Assembly: GCF_029892105.1 (NCBI RefSeq)
Contig: NZ_JARZAJ010000005.1
Span: 124,001 to 188,000 of the forward strand
DNA length: 64,000 nucleotides
Reading direction: 5' to 3'
Source of the DNA: Kitasatospora sp. GP82
GTDB lineage: Bacteria; Actinomycetota; Actinomycetes; Streptomycetales; Streptomycetaceae
In this document: positions 8,986 to 16,559 of the stretch, piece by piece
Layout of the letters: the number at the start of each line of letters is the position of its first letter
Numbering within the stretch: the first letter of the stretch is position 1
Program-made: the position numbers and the translations under genes
Notes under the pieces: model-generated
Database searches by the model: none
Told to the model about the DNA's origin: nothing
What the model saw: only the letters and a program-made list of their open reading frames with translations

Positions 8986-8997
8986 GCTAACATTAGC
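8986..8997. promoter_or_regulatory. Second small palindrome beside the operator
   Basis: GCTAA-CA-TTAGC is a 5-bp perfect inverted repeat directly next to the 24-bp palindrome. In this GC-rich sequence the AT-rich core stands out and could be a second half of the control region or overlap the promoter. Confidence 0.45.
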
Positions 8998-9220
8998 AAC
9001 CAGTGCAGGTCGCCCGAGCGTCGGATCCCCACCTTCGACCAGCCCGCCGAGTAGGACGCCGGCGTGAACGCTGCGACAGGTCTGCGGCGTACTCATGCCC
9101 GGAGCTGGATGAGACCAGACGGCGCGTCATGTTCCCGGCGCGGAGATGTGATCAGTTGTCCCGTCCCGGAAGGCCGGCCGCACGGTCGTCCAGGACAGGT
9201 GTCGGTAGGATCTCCTGCCC

Positions 9221-9895
9221 ATGGACGCGAGTGCAGGAAACGAGATGATCGCTATTCCGCCGGGGCAGGTAACGCTGTCCGACCGGCGGACACAGCGCAG
9301 TTGGTCGATCGAGCTCGCGCCGTACCGGCTGGCGGCGCTCCCGATCACCCAGGCGCTGTACGCACGGATCACCGGCCGGCGGCCAAGCACTGCCCAGGGG
9401 GACCAGTTGCCCGTCGAGGGCGTTTCCTGGTGGGATGCGGTCCGGTTCTGCAACGCCCTGTCCCAACGCGACGGGTTCGCGCCCGCCTACCACCTCCATG
9501 CCAACGGCGAAGGCATCGAGTGGGACGAATCCGCCGACGGGTACCGGCTGCCGACCGAAGCCGAGTGGGAGCACGCCTGCCGTGCCGGTACGACCGGGCC
9601 GCACTACGGGCCGCTCGACGAGATCGCTTGGTACCGCGGCAACTCGCACGAGCGAATCCACGACGTGGGCGGCAGGCAGCCCAACCCGTGGGGCCTCTAC
9701 GACATGCTCGGCAACGTCTGGGACTGGTGCTGGGACATCTACGACGCCGAGGTCTACGGCACCTACCGGGTGCTACGTGGCGGTGGCTGGTTCGACGAGC
9801 ACTGGAGCTGCCGGGCCTCCGCGCGGCGGCGCAGCCACCCGGGCTTCCAGGTCGACGACGTGGGGTTCCGCATCGCGCGTTCCATCGTGAGCTGA
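9221..9895 (+). CDS. SUMF1/formylglycine-enzyme-fold protein
   Basis: A 224-aa protein of the sulfatase-modifying-factor fold. Signature stretches are VSWWDAVRFCNALSQRDG, YRLPTEAEWEHACRAG, NPWGLYDMLGNVWDWCWD, RGGGWFDEHW and VDDVGFRIAR. True formylglycine-generating enzymes have two active-site cysteines after the GGS motif; here the first position is Asp and only one Cys is present in WSCRAS, so it is probably not an FGE. Other members of the fold are sulfoxide synthases or binding proteins; a specific role cannot be assigned. No sulfatase gene is nearby. The ATG at 9221 has a weak GTAGGA upstream. It is divergent from the HTH regulator gene. Confidence 0.88.
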   Translation: MDASAGNEMIAIPPGQVTLSDRRTQRSWSIELAPYRLAALPITQALYARITGRRPSTAQGDQLPVEGVSWWDAVRFCNALSQRDGFAPAYHLHANGEGIEWDESADGYRLPTEAEWEHACRAGTTGPHYGPLDEIAWYRGNSHERIHDVGGRQPNPWGLYDMLGNVWDWCWDIYDAEVYGTYRVLRGGGWFDEHWSCRASARRRSHPGFQVDDVGFRIARSIVS

Positions 9896-9999
9896 TCCGC
9901 GTCGTCTGCGACGACCGCTTCCCGCGCGTCCTCGAACGCGACACCCGCCGCATCCGTCAGGGGCACAGGCCGCCGGCTGCTTCGGCCTGCGGCGGAACC

Positions 10000-10245
10000 T
10001 CAGTCACCGGAGCCGGTCATCTCCCGGTAGGCGGACGCCAGCAGTACGGCGAGGTCGCGGCCGGCGACACGGATGCCCGAGGGGCCGAGGTCCGCGATCG
10101 CCGGTCCGAGCTCGGCCCCGGTGTCCCCGGGAGCGGCCCCATGCGGGCCGGCGGGCGTGACGGGCCCCGCCGGAGCGGCGTGGAGGGTGAAGTCGCCCTC
10201 CCAGAAGGTGTCCAGGCGGGCGGCGAGTGCGTGGGCGTCGGTCAT
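10000..10245 (-). pseudogene. C-terminal remnant of a SWIM zinc-finger protein (81 aa)
   Basis: The 81-residue product (MTDAHALAARLDTFWEGDF... to SAYREMTGSGD) resembles only the extreme C-terminus of the large SWIM zinc-finger proteins commonly encoded directly after this SNF2 helicase in Streptomyces: an LDxFW segment and a final LAVLLASAYR-like helix. The Cys/His SWIM finger and the first several hundred residues are missing. Its ATG overlaps the helicase stop as ATGA, so it is translated by coupling. It may be a surviving small protein or a deletion product; resemblance to the SWIM C-terminus is from memory and needs a search. Confidence 0.55.
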
Positions 10246-13200
10246 CGGTCGGTCACTCCAGCTGTGGTGGCACCGGTCGCTTCTCCGGCCACTCCGCCGC
10301 CTGCTACTGCGACCGCCGTCTCGGTCTCGCCGATCGCGTCGGCGGAGAGGGAGACGAGTTCGCGCAGGGAGGCGGCGGAGAGGTCGGTGAGCCACTGCTC
10401 ACCTTCGCCGACCACGGCTTCGGCCAAGGCCCGCTTGGACTCGATCAGTTCGGCGATCCGCTCCTCCACCGTGCCGACGCAGACCAGGCGCCGGACCTGG
10501 ACGTCCCTTCGCTGGCCGATCCGGAAGGCGCGGTCGGTCGCCTGGTCCTCCACCGCCGGATTCCACCAACGGTCGAGGTGGATCACATGATTGGCGTTGG
10601 TGAGGTTGAGCCCGGTACCGCCCGCCTTGAGCGAGAGCAGGAAGATCCGGGGGCCGTCCGGAGACTGGAAGCGGGCAACCATCTCCTCGCGGCGGCGCTT
10701 CGGCACGCCCCCGTGCAGGTAGAGCACCTCTTCACCGAGCCGCTCCACCAGGTGGGGCTGCAACATCCGGCCGAACTCCGCGTACTGGGTGAAGACCAGA
10801 ACCCGGTCGCCCTCGGCGAGTGCCTCCGCCAGGATCTCCTCCAGCCGCGCCACCTTGCCCGACCTGTCACCCAGCTCCGCTCGGTCGTGGAGCAGTTGGG
10901 AGGGATGGTTGCACACCTGCTTGAGCCTGCCGATCGCGGCGAGTACGGCTCCCTGGCGCTCCACACCTCGAACGCCCTGGAGGCGCTGCAGCAGATCGGC
11001 CACCACGGCCTGGTAGAGCCCGGCCTGCTCGGGGGTGAGGTTGCACCAGACCGTGATCTCCTGCTTGGCGGGGAGTTCAGCTGCGATCACCGGCTCCGAC
11101 TTGGACCGGCGCAGCATGAACGGGCCGGCGAGCCTGCGGAGTCGGCCGGTTGCAGCGGAGTTCCCGTTGAGCTCGACCGGGATGGCGTAGCGCTCCTTGA
11201 AGGACTCGGCCGAACCGAACAGCCCGGGGTTGGCGAAGTCGAGTACGGCATGCAGCTCGGCCAGCCGGTTCTCGACCGGGGTGCCGGTGAGCGCGATACG
11301 GTGCTCTGCCCTCAGCGCACGCACGGCCCGAGACTGGGCGGTGGCCGCGTTCTTGATGAACTGGGCCTCGTCCGCGATGACCCTGCGCCAGGAGATCCGC
11401 CCCAACTCCTCGGCGTCCCGCTGGACCAACCCGTAAGTGGTGATGACCAGGTCGGCCCCGGCCGCGACGGCCTGGGCGACCGAGCCTTCGGCGCGGTCCG
11501 CGCCGTGGTGGACGTGGACTCGCAGCATCGGGGCGAACCTGGCGGCCTCCCGCTGCCAGTTGCCGACCAGGGACATCGGGCAGACCAGCAGATTGGGCAC
11601 CGGAACCCCGGACGGCCGCCCAGCCCGTTCCGCTTGTTCCTCCCGTTCCGCCCGTTCGCCCTGCTCGACGGCCAGCAGGGCGAGGGTCTGCACGGTCTTG
11701 CCCAGGCCCATGTCGTCGGCCAGGACGACCCCGAGGCCGAGCTGCGCCATGGCATGCAGCCAGGCCAACCCCCGCTCCTGGTAAGGGCGGAGGGTGGCTC
11801 CGAAGTCCTGTGGGAGGGCGGGCGGCGGCGTACGCTCGCCACCGCGCACGGGGCCGTCGACCGCGCCCGGCGCGCCGTCCGTGGCATCAGGGTCCGCCGA
11901 GGCGTCCGCGAGGAGCGCGCCCAGCGGACCGGTGGCCTCGACCCGCGTGACCGGCAGCCCGGCAACCTGTGCCGACGGATCGAGTGCCAGGCGCAGCACC
12001 TCGGTTGTGGACATGGACCCGCCGCCCCGATGGGACAGGAAGGCGAGCGCGGCCGCGATCTGGCTCGCGTCCACCTCGATCCATCGGCCGCGCAGCCGGA
12101 CCAGGCCCTGTTGTGCGGCGCCCAGATCAGCCAACTCCTGCTCGGTGAGGGTGAGTTCGCCGAGTGCGGCCGCCCAGCGGAAGTCCACGACTGCGTCACG
12201 GTCGATCTGCCCGGTCCGCTCGATGGCCCCGGCCACGGGTGTACGGGCTGCCGTCAGGGCCAGCCCGAGCCGTGGGCGGCGCTGCCACCAGGCGGGGAGC
12301 AGCACGCCGAAGCCGGCCTCGGTGAGGGCCGGAGCGGCCTCGCGAAGGAAGGAGAGCGCCCCGGCGCGGTCGAGGGTGAGGCCGGTGGGGCGGGAAGCGC
12401 GGAGCGCCGGGCGGAGTTCGGGGCGACGGAGGACGGCCCGGTCGAGTTCTGCGGTGTACGTCTCGACGGGGTCCGCGACCTGCCGAGCGAGAGCAGCCGG
12501 CGCAGGGCCGCCGGACCAGAGGTCGTCGGCGGTGACCAGGAGGGACGGCGTCTCGACTGCCTGGAGGAGGAAGTCGAGACGCCAATCGTCGTCACCGGCT
12601 CGATCGTTGGGATTCTCGGCCGGACCACCGTCACCGTCATGGCCGGGCGGTTCGTCGTCGCCGAGCGGTTCGGAGAGCCGGAAGCAGAGGCGCAGCAGCC
12701 GCCCGGGAGCGCCGGCCCCGGCGTGCCAGGCTGCCAGCCGTTCCCGGAGGTCGGCGACGGCCCCCGAACGTCCGCCGCCAGAACGCCCTTCGGCGGAACC
12801 TCCGTCGGCGGAGCGCCCGTCGTAAAAGCGTCCGTCGGTGGAGTGCGAGCAGAGGGCCGCCAGCCATGCCTCTGCGGTGCCGGCGGGCGCGCGCCGCAGC
12901 GGGGGCGGTGCGCCTTCCAGGGCGACGCGGGTCTCACGGTCGGCCAGGACGTCCAGGACCTCGGCGAGCAGTTCGGCACCGGTACGGTCCGGGGCGCCGG
13001 GCCGGTACTCGGCGAGACAGATCGGCGGACACCCGGCGGCAAGTGCCTCGGCCTCGCGCCGGGCAAGTGCGTCCGGCGCGGGCTGCCAGCGCGCGTAGGC
13101 CGCTCCGCTCTCCTCCTCCCGGAGTACGGGCAGCACACGCCCCCGGCCGACGAGCCGCCAGGCGAGGTCGTGGACGGCGGTCAGCCAGCGCACCGAGGCG

Positions 13201-13772
13201 CCGTAGGCAACCTCGACCGCGCCCATTCCGGGGAGTTCGGCCGTGGCCACGGACCCGTGGGGGTCGAAGAGTTCACCCAGCAGCTGGGCAGCCTCGACAG
13301 GGCCGAACACCAGTACCGGCACCCGCCATGGGGACAGCAGGATCCCGCGCCCGACGGCACCGACGGGCAGCTGCGGGGACGGAGTGGGCGCTGCGCCGAG
13401 GCCGGGAAGCAGCAGAGTGGCCCATCGCTCGGGCGCCTGCTCGGCGAGCCAGCCGAGCCCCGGGCCGATGCCGGCGAGAAGGCGCGCGAGGAAGCCGGCG
13501 GGGCAGGCATAGGGGTGGGCGGCGACCCGTACGTCCTTGCGCGCTCGGCGCACCAGCGCTCCGGGTGCGCCTGCCGTTGCGAGTACGCCGGGCTCCCCGG
13601 TGCCACCGGAACCACCGGAACCACCGCCCACGATCGACCCCCCTGGCAGGCCGGACTCGCCGGACTCAGCGGGCCGGCCGACGGGTTCGCGGGGAGCGCC
13701 GTACGCCTGCGCATCCTCGGCCCACAGGGCCAACCGGCCGTCGGACTGCCAGAGCGCGTGCAGGGCGTACAT
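10242..13772 (-). CDS. SNF2/SWI2-family DEAD/DEAH-box helicase
   Basis: A 1176-aa ATP-dependent DNA translocase of the bacterial HepA/RapA-like SNF2 group. The N-terminal 600 residues match the SNF2-helicase-associated region. Motif I (DDMGLGKT) is near residue 690, the Walker B box DEAQ near 800, motif III ALTGTPVENRLAEL soon after, then the C-terminal helicase motifs VFTQYAEFGRML, LSLKAGGTGLNLTNA and QATDRAFRIGQRR near 1080. The ATG at 13772 has GGGAGG upstream and gives the family N-terminus MYALHALW; earlier in-frame residues are arginine-rich non-coding sequence. It is coupled by a 4-bp overlap to the SWIM-like remnant, normally its functional partner, and probably acts in nucleic-acid remodelling or repair. 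Confidence 0.95.
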   Translation of the reverse strand: MYALHALWQSDGRLALWAEDAQAYGAPREPVGRPAESGESGLPGGSIVGGGSGGSGGTGEPGVLATAGAPGALVRRARKDVRVAAHPYACPAGFLARLLAGIGPGLGWLAEQAPERWATLLLPGLGAAPTPSPQLPVGAVGRGILLSPWRVPVLVFGPVEAAQLLGELFDPHGSVATAELPGMGAVEVAYGASVRWLTAVHDLAWRLVGRGRVLPVLREEESGAAYARWQPAPDALARREAEALAAGCPPICLAEYRPGAPDRTGAELLAEVLDVLADRETRVALEGAPPPLRRAPAGTAEAWLAALCSHSTDGRFYDGRSADGGSAEGRSGGGRSGAVADLRERLAAWHAGAGAPGRLLRLCFRLSEPLGDDEPPGHDGDGGPAENPNDRAGDDDWRLDFLLQAVETPSLLVTADDLWSGGPAPAALARQVADPVETYTAELDRAVLRRPELRPALRASRPTGLTLDRAGALSFLREAAPALTEAGFGVLLPAWWQRRPRLGLALTAARTPVAGAIERTGQIDRDAVVDFRWAAALGELTLTEQELADLGAAQQGLVRLRGRWIEVDASQIAAALAFLSHRGGGSMSTTEVLRLALDPSAQVAGLPVTRVEATGPLGALLADASADPDATDGAPGAVDGPVRGGERTPPPALPQDFGATLRPYQERGLAWLHAMAQLGLGVVLADDMGLGKTVQTLALLAVEQGERAEREEQAERAGRPSGVPVPNLLVCPMSLVGNWQREAARFAPMLRVHVHHGADRAEGSVAQAVAAGADLVITTYGLVQRDAEELGRISWRRVIADEAQFIKNAATAQSRAVRALRAEHRIALTGTPVENRLAELHAVLDFANPGLFGSAESFKERYAIPVELNGNSAATGRLRRLAGPFMLRRSKSEPVIAAELPAKQEITVWCNLTPEQAGLYQAVVADLLQRLQGVRGVERQGAVLAAIGRLKQVCNHPSQLLHDRAELGDRSGKVARLEEILAEALAEGDRVLVFTQYAEFGRMLQPHLVERLGEEVLYLHGGVPKRRREEMVARFQSPDGPRIFLLSLKAGGTGLNLTNANHVIHLDRWWNPAVEDQATDRAFRIGQRRDVQVRRLVCVGTVEERIAELIESKRALAEAVVGEGEQWLTDLSAASLRELVSLSADAIGETETAVAVAGGGVAGEATGATTAGVTDR

Positions 13773-13957
13773 CGCTCTGACCTCCCGGAATACGTTGCGG
13801 ACCCGATGGCGGAGTCGACGGCGGGCGTGACGGCGGGCGTGACTGCGGACCCGATCGAGCCTATCCGGGTGTCCATAGCGGACCGGAACTGTCCTATACC
13901 GCCGATAGCGTCGGTCGTGCCGAAGCGGGGAAACCCCCACGACGAGAGGTAGTCGAA

Positions 13958-14488
13958 ATGCCCATCCTGGTGCGCACGGAGACCGACGAGCGGGACGGCC
14001 TGCTGGCCTTCCTGGACGCCCAGCGCGGTGCGATCCGCCGCGCGGCCCACGGCCTGAGCGAGGCCCAGGCGGTGGCCACGCCCAGCGCGAGCAGCCTGTC
14101 GGTGGCCGGGCTGGTCAAGCATGTGGCGCGGTGCGAGCGCTTCTGGATCGTCGGCATCCTGGCGGGTGACGAACGCGGGCGGATCAAGCCCGCCGACTGG
14201 GCGGACGAGCACCGGCTGACCGAAGGGGAGACGCTCGCGGGCTGGCTCAAGGAGTACGAGGCGGTGGCCACCGAGACCGAGGAGATCATCCGGGGCCTGC
14301 CCAGCCTCGAGGTGGACGCTCCACTGCCGGTGGCGCCGTGGTTCCCGCCGAACAGCCGCCGTACGGCGCGCTGGATCCTGCTGCACCTGATCGAGGAGGT
14401 GGCGCGGCACGCGGGCCACGCGGACATCGTCCGCGAGACGATCGACGGCCGCACGGCCTTCGAGCTGGTGGATGCCACCAAGCACTGA
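13958..14488 (+). CDS. DinB-family (DUF664) protein
   Basis: A 176-aa four-helix-bundle protein of the DinB/mycothiol-dependent superfamily. HVARCERFW (about residue 52) and the C-terminal LLHLIEEVARHAGHADIVRE (about 145-164) supply three histidines at the positions that bind a divalent metal in this fold. Many actinomycete members are thiol-S-transferases or maleylpyruvate-isomerase-like enzymes that use mycothiol, so a detoxification role is reasonable. Start ATG at 13958; it is divergent from the helicase, 186 bp away, and separated from the YceI gene by a hairpin and a good promoter. Confidence 0.9.
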   Translation: MPILVRTETDERDGLLAFLDAQRGAIRRAAHGLSEAQAVATPSASSLSVAGLVKHVARCERFWIVGILAGDERGRIKPADWADEHRLTEGETLAGWLKEYEAVATETEEIIRGLPSLEVDAPLPVAPWFPPNSRRTARWILLHLIEEVARHAGHADIVRETIDGRTAFELVDATKH

Positions 14489-14522
14489 ACCCGAGGGCAA
14501 GGCGGCGCACACACGGCCGTCC

Positions 14523-14546
14523 GGGGGATTCCCGAGGGAATCCCCC
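14523..14546 (+). terminator. Hairpin after the DinB-family gene
   Basis: Arms GGGGGATTCCC (14523-14533) and GGGAATCCCCC (14536-14546) are perfect complements with a 2-nt centre, 35 bp past the DinB-family stop. Most likely the terminator, though a perfect palindrome just before a promoter could also be an operator. Confidence 0.65.
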
Positions 14547-14555
14547 ACGCCATGG

Positions 14556-14584
14556 TTGAACATTGAACAAAGGGGGGCTATGCT
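14556..14584 (+). promoter_or_regulatory. Sigma-70-type promoter of the yceI-like gene
   Basis: TTGAAC (14556-14561) and TATGCT (14579-14584) are separated by exactly 17 bp, close to the HrdB consensus, and lie 54 bp upstream of the YceI-family start. The -35 box is the first of two back-to-back TTGAACA heptamers (14556-14569), so a repressor binding the direct repeat would block the promoter. Confidence 0.65.
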
Positions 14585-14637
14585 GGTGCCAACAAGTTGA
14601 AGCCTAAACAAATGGCTTCGGAGCACCAGGAGGAGCC

Positions 14638-15252
14638 ATGGGCATCTTCAGCCGCAACAAGACCACCGCCACCACCACCGCTACGGCCGTCCGGGCCCCC
14701 GAAGGCCCCGACCTGTCCCACCTCAACGGCGACTACACCATCGACCAGGCCCACAGCCGGATCGGTTTCGGTGTGCGCCACGCCATGGTCACCAACGTTC
14801 GCGGCGAGTTCGCCGAGTACGAGGGCAAGCTGCGCCTGGACGGCAGCGACCCCGCCAACTCCTCCGCCGAGCTGGTGATCAAGGTCGCCAGCATCGACAC
14901 CAACCAGGCCCAGCGTGACGAGCACCTGCGCACCGGCGACTTCTTCGCCGCCGACACCTACCCGGAGATCATCTTCCGCAGCACCTCTGCCGAGCGGCTG
15001 CGCGGCGACTCCTACCGGATGACCGGCGATCTGACCATCAAGGACACGACCCGCCAGGTCGTCCTCGACCTGGACTTCACCGGCAACGCGACCGATCTCT
15101 ACGGCGCGGAGCGGGTCGGCTTCGAGGGCTCGGCCACCATCGACCGTACGCAGTGGGGACTCACCTACAACGCGGCGCTGGAGACCGGTGGCGTGCTGAT
15201 CGGCGAAAAGGTCAAGCTCTCCTTCGACATCTCCGCCGTCAAGGCCGCCTGA
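14638..15252 (+). CDS. YceI family protein
   Basis: A 204-aa lipocalin-like beta-barrel protein of the YceI family, which binds amphiphilic isoprenoids or fatty amides. The domain runs from GDYTIDQAHSRIGFGVRHAM to YNAALETGGVLIGEKVKLSF, with the GEF, FFAADTYPEI and WGLTYNA family blocks. Residues 1-30 (MGIFSRNKTTATTTATA) are a short Thr/Ala-rich leader with no signal peptide, so unlike E. coli YceI it is probably cytoplasmic. The start has an AGGAGG-type site (caccaggaggagcc). It has its own promoter and is likely stress-induced, as in other bacteria; that regulation is inference. Confidence 0.95.
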   Translation: MGIFSRNKTTATTTATAVRAPEGPDLSHLNGDYTIDQAHSRIGFGVRHAMVTNVRGEFAEYEGKLRLDGSDPANSSAELVIKVASIDTNQAQRDEHLRTGDFFAADTYPEIIFRSTSAERLRGDSYRMTGDLTIKDTTRQVVLDLDFTGNATDLYGAERVGFEGSATIDRTQWGLTYNAALETGGVLIGEKVKLSFDISAVKAA

Positions 15253-15316
15253 GCCTCGGCCCACCCGGCGAGCACCCGACTGCGCTACCTCGCACGAGCG
15301 TTACGCTCCGCGCACT

Positions 15317-15345
15317 GCCCCCGCCGACCCCCGGACGGCGGGGGC
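15317..15345. terminator. Terminator between yceI-like and LysR genes
   Basis: A perfect 10-bp stem (GCCCCCGCCG at 15317-15326 against 15336-15345) with a 9-nt loop separates two convergent genes and could serve both. Confidence 0.75.
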
Positions 15346-15411
15346 GCTCGCACGTCCGGACGGCTCTCGCGGCCGAGATGCCGGCGACCGCCGGCCGCGA
15401 ACCGTCAGCCG

Positions 15412-16377
15412 TCAGCCGTCCAGCAGGGCGGCATCCTCGCGCGGCAGCCAACTGCCGGACGGCCGCCGCAGCCAGCCCTCGCGCGCACCGAACTCCGCCG
15501 CCGCAGCGCGCAGCGCGTCCAACCCGGGGTGGCGCAGCTCCGGGCGGTGGACCAGTCCGACCAGGCTCAACGGCACCGGTTCGACCAGCGGGCGCGTGAC
15601 GGAGCCCGGCACCGCAGGGCCCCCGGTCGTGGTGAGCATCGCTTCGCCATGGCGCGCCAGGTAGTGCGCCAGCTCGCCCACACCGACCGGCGGACTGTAC
15701 GGCGGTGCGGCCACCAGGCCGTGTGCGTCGACGAGCTGCCGTCCGAGATCGGTCCACTCGGTGGTGGCCTGATTGCCCGCGCAGATGTCCAACGGGTGGC
15801 CGGCCAGGGCGGCCACGGGGATCTCCGGCAGTCCGGCGAGGGGGTGGGCCTCCGGCAGGATGACCGCCATCCGCTCCAACCGTACCGGCTCGTGCGCGAG
15901 TTGGGCTCGTACCGGTGCCGCAAGACCGGCGAAGCGGCCGAAGGAGACATCCAGCCGGTGTGCCAGCAACTCCCCTGCCGCCGAGGCGAGTCCACCGTGG
16001 TAGCGGGCAAGCAGCTCGCACTCGGGGCGGGCGGTACGGGCGGCGGCGAGCAGCCGGTCGGCCGTCAGGTCCTCACCGGTGACCGCACTGTTGAGGTCCA
16101 CCAGCAGCGCCCGCCCGGCGGAGCCCGCCACGATCTCGTCGTGCAGGGCCAGCAGGCGACGCGCCTGCGGGAGCAGCCGCTCCCCGGCCGGGGTGAGGTG
16201 GACGGTACGGGTGGTGCGGCCGAACAGGACTTCGCCCAGCGCCCGTTCGAGCGTCCGGACATCCCGGCTGAGGGCCTGCTGGGCGATATGCAGCCGCTCG
16301 GCGGCGCGGCCGAAGTGCAGGGTCTCGGCGGTGGCCACGAAACCGCGCAGTAGTCGCGGGTGCAGATCAACGGGCAT
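15412..16377 (-). CDS. LysR-family transcriptional regulator
   Basis: A 321-aa LTTR. The N-terminal winged HTH (residues 1-65) has LLRGFVATAETLHFGRAAER, LHIAQQALSRDVRTLERALG and FGRTTRTVHLTPAGERLLP, all diagnostic. The rest is the periplasmic-binding-protein-like effector domain. It is transcribed divergently from an MFS transporter gene, with a GATTGAC/GTCAATC inverted repeat between them, so it very likely controls that transporter in response to a small molecule. Confidence 0.95.
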   Translation of the reverse strand: MPVDLHPRLLRGFVATAETLHFGRAAERLHIAQQALSRDVRTLERALGEVLFGRTTRTVHLTPAGERLLPQARRLLALHDEIVAGSAGRALLVDLNSAVTGEDLTADRLLAAARTARPECELLARYHGGLASAAGELLAHRLDVSFGRFAGLAAPVRAQLAHEPVRLERMAVILPEAHPLAGLPEIPVAALAGHPLDICAGNQATTEWTDLGRQLVDAHGLVAAPPYSPPVGVGELAHYLARHGEAMLTTTGGPAVPGSVTRPLVEPVPLSLVGLVHRPELRHPGLDALRAAAAEFGAREGWLRRPSGSWLPREDAALLDG

Positions 16378-16454
16378 GTCGGCAGGCTAGCAACGCGCTT
16401 CCCCACCCCCGGCCGGAAGGCGGCGGGCCGTCGCTCCGCCTGAAGCGCCGGGCT

Positions 16455-16479
16455 GATTGACAACAGCAGTGCGTCAATC
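16455..16479. promoter_or_regulatory. LysR-type operator between divergent genes
   Basis: GATTGAC (16455-16461) and GTCAATC (16473-16479) form a perfect 7-bp inverted repeat with an 11-bp spacer, the arrangement expected for a LysR recognition box (T-N11-A). It lies 78 bp from the LysR start and 81 bp from the MFS start. Confidence 0.75.
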
Positions 16480-16559
16480 CGGCAGAACAGGTGTTGGACC
16501 GGACGGACCCGGCACGGCCACGCTTGAGGCCGTCCCACTCCACCCGACCCGGGAGACCC

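Noticed and set aside
10227..13952. A 1241-aa open frame on the plus strand opposite the SNF2 helicase
   Set aside because: Its sequence is Gly/Arg/Ala-rich shadow coding with no family motif; the minus-strand helicase has all motifs.
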